Shown: positions 36,509-45,731, counted from the first letter of the stretch. The stretch: DNA of 64,000 nt from Kordia sp050633145 (GCF_050633145.1 NZ_JBOEFY010000026.1:124001-188000), one strand, 5' to 3'. Translations and numbers: made by a program. Notes: generated from the letters alone by a model not told the origin.

Positions 36509-37783
36509 CTACTCAGGAAACTTCCTCCTAATCCCATCCAAACATAAATTATGAATACTTCCAATATGTGTATGCTTTTTTGATGCAGCCGAACTATACG
36601 TTCCATCTTGTACTTGCTTCCCAATTTTTTGATACGCTTCTCTAAAAGAAATGCCTTCAACCACCAAATTATTAATACTATCTACTGTAAAAAGGTATTT
36701 GTATTTTTCATCATTCAAATCAATCGCTTTTACGTTCACTTGTTGAATGGAATAATTGAATATTTCCAACATGTCTTTTGTGTCTTCAAATGCAGCAATC
36801 ATGTGTTCTTTTAGCAATTGATAATCTCTGTGGTAACCACTTGGTAAGTTATTCGTAATTAAAAGCATTTCTGTATACAAAGCCTGGATTTTATTGCATT
36901 TCCCACGAATCAATTCAAACACATCAGGATTTTTTTTATGTGGCATAATGCTACTTCCCGTAGTTAATTCATCTGGAAAAGAAATAAAATCAAAATTCTG
37001 ACTCATGTACAAGCAAATATCCATAGCAAATCGTGCTAAAGTATTGCACAAACTTCCCAAAGCCATTGAAATGGTTCGTTCACTTTTTCCACGACTCATC
37101 TGCGCTGCAACAACATTGTATTTTAAGGTTTTAAAATCTAGTTCGTTTGTTGTAAAAGCTCTGTCTATTGGGAATGAACTTCCGTAACCTGCCGCAGAAC
37201 CTAATGGATTCTGATCTACGGTTTTTATGGCTGCATCTAACAAATAGACATCATCAATTAACAATTCGGCATACGCAGAAAACCACAATCCGAAAGAAGA
37301 TGGCATGGCGACTTGCAAATGTGTATAACCAGGCAACAAAGCTTCTTTATGTGTTTCAGCAAGTTTTAAGAGCGTGTCAAAAAACGTTCTAGTATGCTCT
37401 TTAATTAACTGTAAATTATCCTTATAAAATAAGTGTAATGCTACCAAAACCTGATCATTTCGAGAACGTGCCGTATGAATCTTCTTCCCTACTTCACCAT
37501 ACTTCTGAGTAAGCTCAAATTCAATTTTTGAATGCACATCTTCAAACTGTGATGCTATTTCAAAAGTTCCGTTTTCCAATTGCGATTGCAGTGTTGCCAA
37601 TCCTTCAATAAGCTGTTGCAATTCCTCTGTAGAAATACTATTTATTTTATGCAACATTTTTGCATGCGCTAATGAAGCCTGAATGTCATACGTAGCAATA
37701 TGTATATCAATTTCTCTATCGTTTCCAACAGTAAATTCTTCAATCTTTTTATCTATGTTAATTCCTTTATCCCAAAGTTTCAT
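36509..37783 (-). CDS. argH: Argininosuccinate lyase
   Basis: This 424-aa protein cleaves argininosuccinate to arginine and fumarate, the last step of arginine synthesis in the cytoplasm. The fumarase/lyase signature 'GSSIMPHKKNPD' (mobile catalytic Ser loop) is intact, as are 'TARSRNDQV' and 'GYTHLQVAMP'. It is the last gene of the arg operon and is separated from argE by 111 nt that hold a REP-like hairpin. It is slightly shorter than the usual 450-460 aa but looks complete. Confidence 0.95.
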   Translation of the reverse strand: MKLWDKGINIDKKIEEFTVGNDREIDIHIATYDIQASLAHAKMLHKINSISTEELQQLIEGLATLQSQLENGTFEIASQFEDVHSKIEFELTQKYGEVGKKIHTARSRNDQVLVALHLFYKDNLQLIKEHTRTFFDTLLKLAETHKEALLPGYTHLQVAMPSSFGLWFSAYAELLIDDVYLLDAAIKTVDQNPLGSAAGYGSSFPIDRAFTTNELDFKTLKYNVVAAQMSRGKSERTISMALGSLCNTLARFAMDICLYMSQNFDFISFPDELTTGSSIMPHKKNPDVFELIRGKCNKIQALYTEMLLITNNLPSGYHRDYQLLKEHMIAAFEDTKDMLEIFNYSIQQVNVKAIDLNDEKYKYLFTVDSINNLVVEGISFREAYQKIGKQVQDGTYSSAASKKHTHIGSIHNLCLDGIRRKFPE

Positions 37784-37800
37784 TTGTTTTCTCTTTTGTC

Positions 37801-37820
37801 ATTCCTGCGAAGGCAGGAAT
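37801..37820. repeat. REP-like hairpin between argE and argH
   Basis: ATTCCTGC, GAAG, GCAGGAAT is a perfect 8-bp hairpin with a tetraloop. The same kind of palindrome (ATTCCTGCGAAGGCAGGAAT) is, from memory, a frequent intergenic element in many bacteria. It may be mobile or may stabilise the upstream mRNA. Confidence 0.6.
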
Positions 37821-37894
37821 CTGTTTTAGTAGTTAGTATTGAGAAGCGTTCTATGAAAAATCTCAATACTAAAATCTCATATCTCAATTCTATT

Positions 37895-38959
37895 TTATAA
37901 TATCTCTTCTAATATTTTAATGTATAATTCAATGCCTTTTTCTATTTCATGTACATAGATAAATTCATCCGCTGTATGTGAACGCGTACTATCGCCAGGA
38001 CCTAATTTTAAGGAAGGACATGTCAAAACCGCTTGATCGGACAGTGTTGGAGAACCATACATTTTTCTACCTAATTTTATTCCTGCTTGCACTAACGGAT
38101 GCTTCTCTGGAATAGCTGATGAATTCAATCGTAAACTTCTTGGAATGATTTCCGCACAAGGCGCTTCTTTTTGAAGAATCTCCACAACTTCTTTGTTACT
38201 ATATGCATCATTCACACGAACATCTACAACTAAGTTTACGTTTGCCGGAACAGCATTGTGTTGTTTTCCTGCATTGATTTGAGTAACGGTCATTTTTACA
38301 TCACCTAACACTGAAGATGTTTTTTTAAATGTGAATTCCTGAAACCATTTTAAAACGTCAATGGTGTTATAAATAGCATTATCTGTATTTGGATGTGCGG
38401 CGTGACTTGGCGTTCCTTTTACAACTGCATCAAAAACAACGAGTCCTTTCTCTGCGATTGCCAATTGCATTAACGTTGGTTCGCCGACAATTGCCACATC
38501 AACTTTTGGAATGATAGACAACACACTGTTCAAACCGTTTTCGCCGCTGCTTTCCTCTTCTGCGGAAGCGACAATCACAAGATTATAGTGCAAGTTTGGT
38601 TGTTTATAAAAATAGGTGAATGTTGCTATGAGAGAAACCAAACAACCGCCAGCATCATTGCTTCCCAAACCGTATAATTTTCCATCTTCTATAATGGCTT
38701 CAAAAGGATTTTTTGTATATCCATTATTCGGTTTTACGGTATCGTGATGCGAGTTCAATAGCAGAGTTGGTTTGTTCTCATCGAAATGTAAGTTGGTTGC
38801 CCAAATATTATTTTTAGTTCTTTTGAAAGGAATTTTATAGTGCTGAAACCAATTTTCGATATGTGCTGCTGTACCTTCTTCTTCCGAAGAAAACGATGGT
38901 GTTTCTATAAGTTTTTTTAGCAACGAAATTGCTTGGTTTGTTAATTCTGTAGAATTCAT
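37895..38959 (-). CDS. argE: M20 deacylase of the arginine pathway (N-acetyl/succinyl-ornithine family)
   Basis: This 354-aa M20 metallopeptidase has 'SHHDTV' (H71, D73 metal ligands), 'GSNDAGG' (bridging D102), 'ASAEEESSG' (catalytic Glu and metal Glu) and a dimerisation domain at about 180-290. In this operon it should remove the acyl group from N-acyl-citrulline (the argF' route) or N-acyl-ornithine. Its start overlaps the argB stop by 4 nt (ATGA). Confidence 0.88.
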   Translation of the reverse strand: MNSTELTNQAISLLKKLIETPSFSSEEEGTAAHIENWFQHYKIPFKRTKNNIWATNLHFDENKPTLLLNSHHDTVKPNNGYTKNPFEAIIEDGKLYGLGSNDAGGCLVSLIATFTYFYKQPNLHYNLVIVASAEEESSGENGLNSVLSIIPKVDVAIVGEPTLMQLAIAEKGLVVFDAVVKGTPSHAAHPNTDNAIYNTIDVLKWFQEFTFKKTSSVLGDVKMTVTQINAGKQHNAVPANVNLVVDVRVNDAYSNKEVVEILQKEAPCAEIIPRSLRLNSSAIPEKHPLVQAGIKLGRKMYGSPTLSDQAVLTCPSLKLGPGDSTRSHTADEFIYVHEIEKGIELYIKILEEIL

Positions 38960-39732
38960 TTTTGAATTGTTGTGTGTGTTAGATTTTTATTTAAAAGCAT
39001 TTCCGATTTCCCAATATGGACTTTTTCCACCTGATGATGTATTGCATGAAAACAATTGGTGAGTTTGGGTAACATTCCATCCGAAATAATCTTGTTTTCG
39101 AGTAATGTTTGATAGTTTTTTGTGTCAATCGTTTCAATCACTGAATCGTCATTATTGACATCTTCTAAAACGCCGTTTTTTTCAAAACAATAATACAGTT
39201 CAGTCGTATACTCATTTGCAAAAGCAATGGCTAATTCTGAAGCTACTGTGTCTGCATTGGTATTTAGTAATTGTCCGTTTTCATCATGTGTAATTGCACA
39301 AAAAACAGGTGTAATTTCCTGATTTAGAAGTATTTTTAAATTCCCCGTGTTTACTTTTTTAATATCGCCTACAAATCCATAATCAATCGTTTGTACAGGA
39401 CGCTTTTCAGATACAATACAATTGCCATCAGCTCCAGAAAAACCCATCGCATTATTGTTTCTTGCTTGCAATTTTGCGACGATTTTTTTATTAATATTTC
39501 CCGCATATACCATTGTGATAATGTCCAAAGTTTCCGCATTTGTAATACGTCTTCCTTCAATCATTTGCACTTCAATATTCATTTGTTGCGCAAGTTTAGT
39601 AGCTGACTTTCCACCGCCATGCACCAAAATTTTAGGTGAAGTTACTTGAGCAAAATCATCTAAGAAAGCATTCAAAGCAACTTCATCATTAATGATATGT
39701 CCGCCAATTTTCACAATTTTCAATGTTTCCAT
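38956..39732 (-). CDS. argB: N-acyl-glutamate kinase
   Basis: This 258-aa protein belongs to the amino acid kinase family. It has 'KIGGHIIND' at the start, 'LVHGGGKSAT' (phosphate and substrate loop) and 'SGADGNCI', and it ends with a 'ISDGMLPKL' nucleotide region. It phosphorylates N-acetyl- or N-succinyl-glutamate. It starts 2 nt after argF' and overlaps argE by 4 nt. Confidence 0.92.
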   Translation of the reverse strand: METLKIVKIGGHIINDEVALNAFLDDFAQVTSPKILVHGGGKSATKLAQQMNIEVQMIEGRRITNAETLDIITMVYAGNINKKIVAKLQARNNNAMGFSGADGNCIVSEKRPVQTIDYGFVGDIKKVNTGNLKILLNQEITPVFCAITHDENGQLLNTNADTVASELAIAFANEYTTELYYCFEKNGVLEDVNNDDSVIETIDTKNYQTLLENKIISDGMLPKLTNCFHAIHHQVEKVHIGKSEMLLNKNLTHTTIQK

Positions 39733-39734
39733 AG

Positions 39735-40670
39735 CTATAAGTTTTCTAAGATTTTTTTCAATACTATTTGAGCCGAATACACTCTGTTGTACGATTGTTG
39801 AATGACAACAGAATTTTCACTATCCAACACAGCATCTTCCACCACAACATTTCTTCTCACAGGCAAACAATGCATAAATTTTGCTTCTTTCAATTTCTCT
39901 TTTGTTAACATCCAATTGGTATCTTCATGCAACACTTTTCCATACGATTCGTAACTACTCCAGTTTTTTACGTATACGAAATCGGCATCTTTCAGAGCTT
40001 CTTCTTGATTATAATGAATAGGAATATCCAAAGTCAATTCAGGATTGAGTTCATATCCTTTCGGATGCGCAATACTAAAATCAACATCCAACTCTTGCAT
40101 CATTCCTACAAACGAATTCGCAACAGCTTGCGGCAATGCTTTCGGATGTGGCGCCCACGATAAAACCACTTTCGATTTCTGTTTCGTCTGCAACTCTGTA
40201 ATTGTAATTGCGTCTGCGAGTGCTTGCAACGGATGCATGGTAGCGCTTTCCATGTTTACAATAGGAACGGTTGCATATTTTACAAAGCTGTTCAAAATCC
40301 ATTCGGAAGTATCTTTTTCCTTGTCTTCTAATGTCGGAAATGCTCTGATTGCTATAATATCTCCATATTGCGAAATGACTTGTGCAGCTTCTTTTATATG
40401 CTCTGACGAATTTAAATTCATCACCGAACCTTCTTCAAATTCTAAATTCCAAGCGTCATTTACGTTTAAAATCATGACGTCCATTCCTAGATTTTTTGCT
40501 GCTTTCTCTGTACTTAATCGCGTTCGCAAACTCGCATTAAAGAAAAGCATAACCAATGTTTTATTTCTTCCTAACAATTGAGTCGAAAATGGATTTTCTT
40601 TTAACTGAATTGCTTCTTGAATCGTTTCAGGAATGTTATCTAGATCGTAAATAGTAGTATACTTTTTCAT
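39735..40670 (-). CDS. argF': N-succinyl/N-acetyl-ornithine carbamoyltransferase
   Basis: This 311-aa protein carbamoylates an N-acylated ornithine rather than free ornithine. The family marks are 'NASLRTRLSTEKAA' (carbamoyl phosphate loop, SLRTR in place of STRTR) and 'MHCLPVRRNVVV' near residue 260. At the position known to decide acetyl against succinyl use (Glu92 in the Xanthomonas acetyl enzyme, Pro90 in the Bacteroides succinyl enzyme, from memory), my alignment puts Ser89 in 'NLNSSEH'. A small residue there fits the succinyl form. It overlaps argD by 4 nt. Confidence 0.92.
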   Translation of the reverse strand: MKKYTTIYDLDNIPETIQEAIQLKENPFSTQLLGRNKTLVMLFFNASLRTRLSTEKAAKNLGMDVMILNVNDAWNLEFEEGSVMNLNSSEHIKEAAQVISQYGDIIAIRAFPTLEDKEKDTSEWILNSFVKYATVPIVNMESATMHPLQALADAITITELQTKQKSKVVLSWAPHPKALPQAVANSFVGMMQELDVDFSIAHPKGYELNPELTLDIPIHYNQEEALKDADFVYVKNWSSYESYGKVLHEDTNWMLTKEKLKEAKFMHCLPVRRNVVVEDAVLDSENSVVIQQSYNRVYSAQIVLKKILENL

Positions 40671-41794
40671 ATCAACGCCTTTTTTAAGGCTTCAAAAAAT
40701 ACATCTACATGTGCTTTCGTAATGGTTAACGGCGGAAGTATTCGCAATACATTCGGGTTGGAAGCACTTCCCGTAAAAATTTGATGCTTGTGAATCAGTT
40801 TTTTACGTATTTCCGCCACAGGAAAATCAAATTCCAATCCTAACATCAATCCTCTTCCTTTTGTGTTTTTGAGTTTAGGGAGTTTTTTCGCTTTCGCTAG
40901 AAAGTACGCAGAGATCTCAGTAGCGTTTTGCAGTAACTGCTGTTCTTCTATTACATCTAATACTGCTAAAGAAGCACTGCATGCCAAGTGATTTCCGCCA
41001 AATGTTGTTCCTAATAAACCATACGAAGCTTTGATTTTTGGGTGAATTAAAATACCGCCAATGGGAAATCCATTTCCCATACCTTTTGCCATAGAAATGA
41101 TATCTGGCGTAATGAGGTGTTTTTTAAATGAAAAGAAATCGCCTGTTCTTCCAAAACCAGCTTGCACTTCATCAGCAATCAATAACGTATTGTATGTTTT
41201 ACAGAGAATTTCCAATCCTTGATAGAATGCTGTGGTGCTTTCGTCCAATCCGCCAACACCTTGAATACACTCTATAATTACGGCGCAGGTGTTGCCTTTT
41301 TTCAATACAGTTTCTACAGCTTCTAAATCGCCCAAATCGACAAAATCTACTTTTTGCTGTGCGTTTATAGGCGCTACAATTTTAGCATTATCTGTAGCAG
41401 CAACTGCCGCTGAGGTTCTTCCGTGGAAACCATTTTTAAAAGCTAATACGTTTGTTTTTTTTGTATAGAATGATGCCAATTTTAAGGCGTTTTCGTTTGC
41501 CTCTGCTCCCGAATTACACAAAAACAATTGATACCCTTTACAGTTAGACATGCTTGTTAGTTTATCAGCTAATTTTTCTTGTAATGGATTTTGAACAGCA
41601 TTGCTATAAAACCCTATTTTTTGCAATTGATTGGAAATAGCTTTTACATATTTTGGATGTGAATGCCCGATTGAAATCACTGCATGACCTCCGTATAAAT
41701 CAAGGTATTTTACATTATTCTCATCGTATACATACATGTCTTTTGCAATGAAAGGAACTATATTGAATAATGGATATACATTAAATAAACTCAT
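40667..41794 (-). CDS. argD: N-acyl-ornithine aminotransferase
   Basis: This 375-aa class III PLP aminotransferase carries 'CNSGAEANENALK', 'NGFHGRTSAAV', 'IADEVQAGFGRTG' and the PLP Lys237 in 'SMAKGMGNGFP'. It converts N-acyl-glutamate semialdehyde to N-acyl-ornithine. It lies 13 nt after argC and overlaps argF' by 4 nt. Flavobacteria often have proC nearby; it is absent here. Confidence 0.93.
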   Translation of the reverse strand: MSLFNVYPLFNIVPFIAKDMYVYDENNVKYLDLYGGHAVISIGHSHPKYVKAISNQLQKIGFYSNAVQNPLQEKLADKLTSMSNCKGYQLFLCNSGAEANENALKLASFYTKKTNVLAFKNGFHGRTSAAVAATDNAKIVAPINAQQKVDFVDLGDLEAVETVLKKGNTCAVIIECIQGVGGLDESTTAFYQGLEILCKTYNTLLIADEVQAGFGRTGDFFSFKKHLITPDIISMAKGMGNGFPIGGILIHPKIKASYGLLGTTFGGNHLACSASLAVLDVIEEQQLLQNATEISAYFLAKAKKLPKLKNTKGRGLMLGLEFDFPVAEIRKKLIHKHQIFTGSASNPNVLRILPPLTITKAHVDVFFEALKKALI

Positions 41795-41807
41795 ATATTG
41801 TGTGTTG

Positions 41808-42785
41808 TTAAAAAAAGTTAGCTTTCAATTGTAGTCCTTCTGTTTCTTCAAAATCAAACATCAAATTCATGTTTTGAACTGCCTGTCCAGAAGCACCTTT
41901 TAAAAGATTGTCAATACTACTTGTGATTAATAATTTGTTTTCGTGTTTGTGAAGATGTATCAAACATTTATTTGTGTTGACTACTTGTTTTAAATGCACT
42001 TCATTTGTGCTCAAAAAAGTAAATACTGCATCTTTATAGAAACTTGCGTATAGTATTTCGGCTTCTTCTAAAGTTCCTTCAAATTTGGTGTACGCTGTTG
42101 CGAAAATACCTCTGCTAAAGTTTCCTCTATTCGGCATAAAATTTACCTCAGCAGTAAAGTCATTTTGTAATTGTTGTATGGTTTGATGAATTTCACCTAA
42201 ATGTTGATGTGTAAAAGGTTTGTAATAGGAGAAGTTATTATCTCTCCATGCAAAATGTGTTGTTTTAGACAATGAAGTTCCTGCGCCAGTTGCGCCAGTT
42301 ACTGCATTGATATGTACATCATGTTTCAATAGTCCGTGATGCGCTAATGGTAGTAATGCTAATTGAATCGCGGTAGCAAAACAACCTGGATTGGCAATGT
42401 GTTTAGCTTTTTTTATCGCTTCTTTTTGTAATTCTGGCAATCCATATACAAAAGATGCTTCTCCCAGATTTTGATCGTTTTTCAATCTAAAATCATTGCT
42501 TAAATCTATAATTTTAGTGTTTGTTGAGAATGTATGTTTCTCCAAAAAAGCTTTCGAATTTCCATGTCCTAAACATAAGAAAACAACAGCTACATCATGA
42601 TTAACTGTATTCGTAAATGACAAATCTGTAGAACCTACCAAATCTTGATGAATGTGACTGATTTTATTTCCTGCATTCGAAGTACTATATACAAAATTGA
42701 TATTGACTTTTGTGTGATTCAGTAACAATCTAATGAGTTCTCCTGCTGTATAACCAGCGCCGCCTATGATTCCTACTTCTATCAT
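41808..42785 (-). CDS. argC: N-acyl-gamma-glutamyl-phosphate reductase
   Basis: I chose the ATG at 42785 (325 aa) because it opens 'MIEVGIIGGAGYTAGELIRL', the normal start with its NADP-binding loop, and overlaps the argG stop by 4 nt; the longest frame begins 27 codons earlier inside argG. The active-site Cys135 is in 'NPGCFATA' and a 'HQHLGEI' motif follows. It reduces the acyl-glutamyl phosphate made by argB. Confidence 0.94.
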   Translation of the reverse strand: MIEVGIIGGAGYTAGELIRLLLNHTKVNINFVYSTSNAGNKISHIHQDLVGSTDLSFTNTVNHDVAVVFLCLGHGNSKAFLEKHTFSTNTKIIDLSNDFRLKNDQNLGEASFVYGLPELQKEAIKKAKHIANPGCFATAIQLALLPLAHHGLLKHDVHINAVTGATGAGTSLSKTTHFAWRDNNFSYYKPFTHQHLGEIHQTIQQLQNDFTAEVNFMPNRGNFSRGIFATAYTKFEGTLEEAEILYASFYKDAVFTFLSTNEVHLKQVVNTNKCLIHLHKHENKLLITSSIDNLLKGASGQAVQNMNLMFDFEETEGLQLKANFF

Positions 42786-43978
42786 ATTCCTGAATTTACT
42801 TGTTGATAAATTTTGTTTTGATTCCCAAGAATCTTGATGAATCCTTTTGCTTCGTCGGCTGTCCAACCTGAGTTCATTTCGCCATAGCTACCAAACTTCG
42901 CGTTCATTAAATCGTGTGCAGATTGAATTCCATCTAGTGTAAAATGATATGGTTTTAATGTGATGAAAACATCTCCAGAAACTTTTGCCTGACTACTTTC
43001 TAAATAGCTTTCAATATCACGCATCACAGGATCTAAGTATTGTCCTTCATGCAAATGCATTCCATAAAAATTAGAGAGGTATTCTTTGTGCTGCAACTGC
43101 CATTTGGTGAGCGTGTGTTTTTCCAATAAATGATGCGCTTTGATACAAATAATGGCTGCCGCTGCTTCAAATCCTACTCTTCCTTTGATGCCAACAATGG
43201 TATCTCCAACATGAATATCTCTTCCAATAGCAAAAGCTGAAGCCAATGAGTTAAGAATTTCTATGTTGATTTCTGGCGCATTTTGCTCACCATTTACAGC
43301 GACCAATTCTCCTTTTAGAAAAGTGAGTTGCACTTTTTCTTCTTTTTGTTTTTCTAATTGTGATGGATATGCTTCTTCAGGCAATGATTTGTGAGAAGTC
43401 AACGTTTCTTCACCGCCAACACTTGTGCCCCAAAGTCCTTTGTTAATGGAGTATTTTGCTTTCTCCCAAGACAAATCAACTCCATTAGCTTTTAGATAAT
43501 TGATTTCTTCTTCACGTGTTAGTTTTTGATCTCTAATTGGCGTGATAATTTTAATTTCAGGCGCCAAGGTTTGGAATATCATATCAAAACGCACCTGATC
43601 GTTTCCTGCGCCAGTACTTCCATGCGCAATATGTGTTGCATCGATACTTTTTGCATATTCAATAATTTCGATGGCTTGCACAATACGTTCAGCACTTACG
43701 GATAATGGATAGGTGTTATTTTTTAATACGTTTCCAAATACTAAATATTTGACTACTTTTTCATAAAAAGTATTGACTGCATTGATATTTTTATACGTTG
43801 AAACGCCCATTTTATAAGCATTCTCTTCAATAGTTTTAATTTCTTTTTGAGTAAACCCACCTGTATTTACACTTACAGCATGCACTTCAAAATGCTGATC
43901 TTTCGTAAGATGAATGGCGCAATAGGACGTATCTAATCCGCCACTATATGCTAGCACTAATTTTTTTGGAGTATTCAT
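42782..43978 (-). CDS. argG: Argininosuccinate synthase
   Basis: This 398-aa N-type ATP pyrophosphatase opens 'LVLAYSGGLDTSYCA' (P-loop). It also has 'HGSTGAGNDQVRFD', and 'SINKGLWGTSVGGEE' recalls the usual 'NLWGRSIE' region. It joins citrulline and aspartate. Its start overlaps the GNAT stop by 4 nt and its stop overlaps argC by 4 nt. Confidence 0.95.
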   Translation of the reverse strand: MNTPKKLVLAYSGGLDTSYCAIHLTKDQHFEVHAVSVNTGGFTQKEIKTIEENAYKMGVSTYKNINAVNTFYEKVVKYLVFGNVLKNNTYPLSVSAERIVQAIEIIEYAKSIDATHIAHGSTGAGNDQVRFDMIFQTLAPEIKIITPIRDQKLTREEEINYLKANGVDLSWEKAKYSINKGLWGTSVGGEETLTSHKSLPEEAYPSQLEKQKEEKVQLTFLKGELVAVNGEQNAPEINIEILNSLASAFAIGRDIHVGDTIVGIKGRVGFEAAAAIICIKAHHLLEKHTLTKWQLQHKEYLSNFYGMHLHEGQYLDPVMRDIESYLESSQAKVSGDVFITLKPYHFTLDGIQSAHDLMNAKFGSYGEMNSGWTADEAKGFIKILGNQNKIYQQVNSGI

Positions 43979-44592
43979 TTTTTATCTTTTTTTAGAAACA
44001 AGTTTTGTTTGATGCTTTTTAATCTTTTAAAAACCGTTTCTTTTACTTTCGTTTTTTGTGTTGAATCACTTGAATTTGGATCATACAGCATGCCTGTGCA
44101 CAAGCACATTTTTTGTTGCGTACGTTTTAGTACATCAAAGTTTTTGCATGTTTGGCAACCATTCCAAAAGGATTGATCTTCTGTTAATTCTGAAAATGTC
44201 ACAGGTTTATAGCCTAACTCACTATTGAGTTTCATGACTGCTAATCCTGTAGTAATGCTGAATACTTTTGCGTTGGGGAATTTGGCTCTTGAGTGTTCAA
44301 AAACCTTTTTCTTGATTTGTTTTGCAATGCCTTTTCCTCTGTAGTTAGGATGCACAATTAATCCAGAATTGGCGACAAATTTTCCATGACTCCAAGCTTC
44401 TATGTAGCAAAAACCTACGAACTTTTCGCCATCTAAAGCAATGACTGCATTTCCTTGTTCCATTTTTGAAATGATGTATTCAGGCTTTCGCTTTGCTATT
44501 CCTGTTCCTCTTACTTGAGCAGCTTGTAAAATAGTTTCACAAATAGTTTCAGCGTACACGCTATGTGAATTGTTAGCTATGACAATTTCCAT
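43975..44592 (-). CDS. GNAT acetyltransferase, first gene of arg operon (argA-like)
   Basis: This 205-aa GNAT protein has the acyl-CoA motif 'HPNYRGKGIAKQIKKKVF' (residues about 82-99). A C-terminal Cys cluster, 'CQTCKNFD' and 'MCLCTG', could bind metal. In flavobacterial arg operons this gene sits ahead of argG and probably makes the N-acylglutamate that starts the pathway; which acyl-CoA it uses is unknown. The Cys cluster is unusual for a plain GNAT. Confidence 0.8.
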   Translation of the reverse strand: MEIVIANNSHSVYAETICETILQAAQVRGTGIAKRKPEYIISKMEQGNAVIALDGEKFVGFCYIEAWSHGKFVANSGLIVHPNYRGKGIAKQIKKKVFEHSRAKFPNAKVFSITTGLAVMKLNSELGYKPVTFSELTEDQSFWNGCQTCKNFDVLKRTQQKMCLCTGMLYDPNSSDSTQKTKVKETVFKRLKSIKQNLFLKKDKK

Positions 44593-45040
44593 TGTGTTGA
44601 ATTAAAAATGATTAAAATTTTGTTTGATGTATCTTGAAAAGAAGAACTGGACGCACCGAAGTTCCCAATATAAAAATGTACCCTTACGGGCGGCGTGTAA
44701 AAAAGCGGCGTGCGGGACTATTGTTATTGTTTAAAATAACAGGAGTTTGATGAAATGATATGAATATTAAATGATACAAAAAGTGAAAAATAAAATTACT
44801 GAATAGAGTGTACTGCTACATTGAAGAATTAGCGGCGGCGGTTGCGCAAGCGCAAACTGGGTTTTCTATTGTATATTTTATTTTGTGTAATCATTACTAC
44901 AAACCTACAAATTATAGTTGTATGCGATGTACTAAAAGATAACTTTTCTTGAAATTTTATGAATACTCTAAAAAACAAGCCCTTATAATATCGTATTGTT
45001 AAAGTTAGTATACTTATACTAATTATTTTTTATAAGAAAC
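44593..45040. other. Intergenic region upstream of arg operon
   Basis: These 448 nt hold no supported ORF. Short GC-rich islands stand out from the AT-rich background: 'GGGCGGCGTG' and 'GCGGCGTGCGGG' near 44690-44720, and a TTGCGC-AA-GCGCAA hairpin near 44845. The arg promoter must lie here, but I cannot place it, and no clear ARG box is seen. Confidence 0.4.
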
Positions 45041-45493
45041 TTATTTATCATCACTATCATGTAAATTTTGAGCTGTAAGTTCTGCAATTTTATCATTTAA
45101 GTCTGTAACCAACTGTTGTACAGTAACTGGACGTACTCCATGATGTGCTCCTGCATGCAATACCTCATCATGAATTTCTATTTGCCTTGCTGTTGCCGGA
45201 CCAGCTGCTTTTATAGCTATAATTCTCCTAATGGCTGTCTTAAGGCTTCTCTTAAATCTTCCTCTCTTTTTCATTACTTCTGCATGCTTGTGTACTAACT
45301 GTGTAACAGGAAATGATGATTGTGAATCTTTTAATTGTGCTGTTTCTAAAATATTTTGTGCTTTCAATTGTGCAACAGCTTCTGGACGATTGTCTTCTAA
45401 TTGAACTGTTTGCTTAACTTCTTTTTTCTGCGCAACTGCATTTGCAACAGCTTGGTTTTTGTTTTTGTTTAATTTGTCTGCGTGCGTGTTCAT
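45041..45493 (-). CDS. Small protein with injection-system cargo-like N-terminus
   Basis: This 150-aa protein starts 'MNTHADKLNKNKNQAVANAV' and continues with 'LEDNRPEAVAQLKAQ'. From memory, this 'DNRPEAxAQ' segment after a Lys/Gln-rich N-terminus is typical of proteins from extracellular contractile injection system (eCIS) loci in Bacteroidetes, often with DUF4157 peptidase or toxin domains. Here it leads into a basic stretch ('KKRGRFKRSLKTAIRRI') and a C-terminal helical domain with 'HDEVLHAGAHHGV'. There is no signal peptide. No eCIS structural gene is in the window. The cargo idea is inference from the leader alone. Confidence 0.7.
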   Translation of the reverse strand: MNTHADKLNKNKNQAVANAVAQKKEVKQTVQLEDNRPEAVAQLKAQNILETAQLKDSQSSFPVTQLVHKHAEVMKKRGRFKRSLKTAIRRIIAIKAAGPATARQIEIHDEVLHAGAHHGVRPVTVQQLVTDLNDKIAELTAQNLHDSDDK

Positions 45494-45640
45494 AATAAAT
45501 ACTGTTTCTTCTTAAATATACATCGAAACAAGATATTTATATTGTTGATATTTAATTAATAGCACACCTGTCTACGAATTGTATACGCTTTGATTTGAAT
45601 CACAAAAAATTGTACCTAAAACTGATCTGATAAAAAGCGA

Positions 45641-45666
45641 AAAGTCAGACGTTTCCATCTGACTTT
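45641..45666 (-). terminator. Terminator after the prolyl oligopeptidase gene
   Basis: AAAGTCAGA and TCTGACTTT pair over 9 bp around an 8-nt loop. Read on the minus strand it is followed by a T-rich tract (TTCGCTTTTTA), so it most likely ends the S9 peptidase transcript. Confidence 0.65.
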
Positions 45667-45731
45667 CCTATTGGATTGAGTTAGTAAAAATATACATATT
45701 CTCAATTTTGAAGAATAAAGAATAGCTATCT

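Noticed and set aside
36463..36660. 65-aa minus-strand ORF ending 'RGCGFGCC', which looks like a Cys-rich peptide tail
   Set aside because: It lies mostly over the 3' end of argH in another frame and its start is inside argH; the Cys-rich end is probably chance.
39927..40581. Long plus-strand ORFs (up to 178 aa) opposite argF'
   Set aside because: They are antisense to a well-supported conserved gene and encode low-complexity-like sequence with no recognisable domain.
42786..42866. Longer start for argC adding 27 residues
   Set aside because: The extension lies inside argG, reads as non-protein-like sequence, and the ATG at 42785 gives the standard N-terminus with an ATGA overlap.
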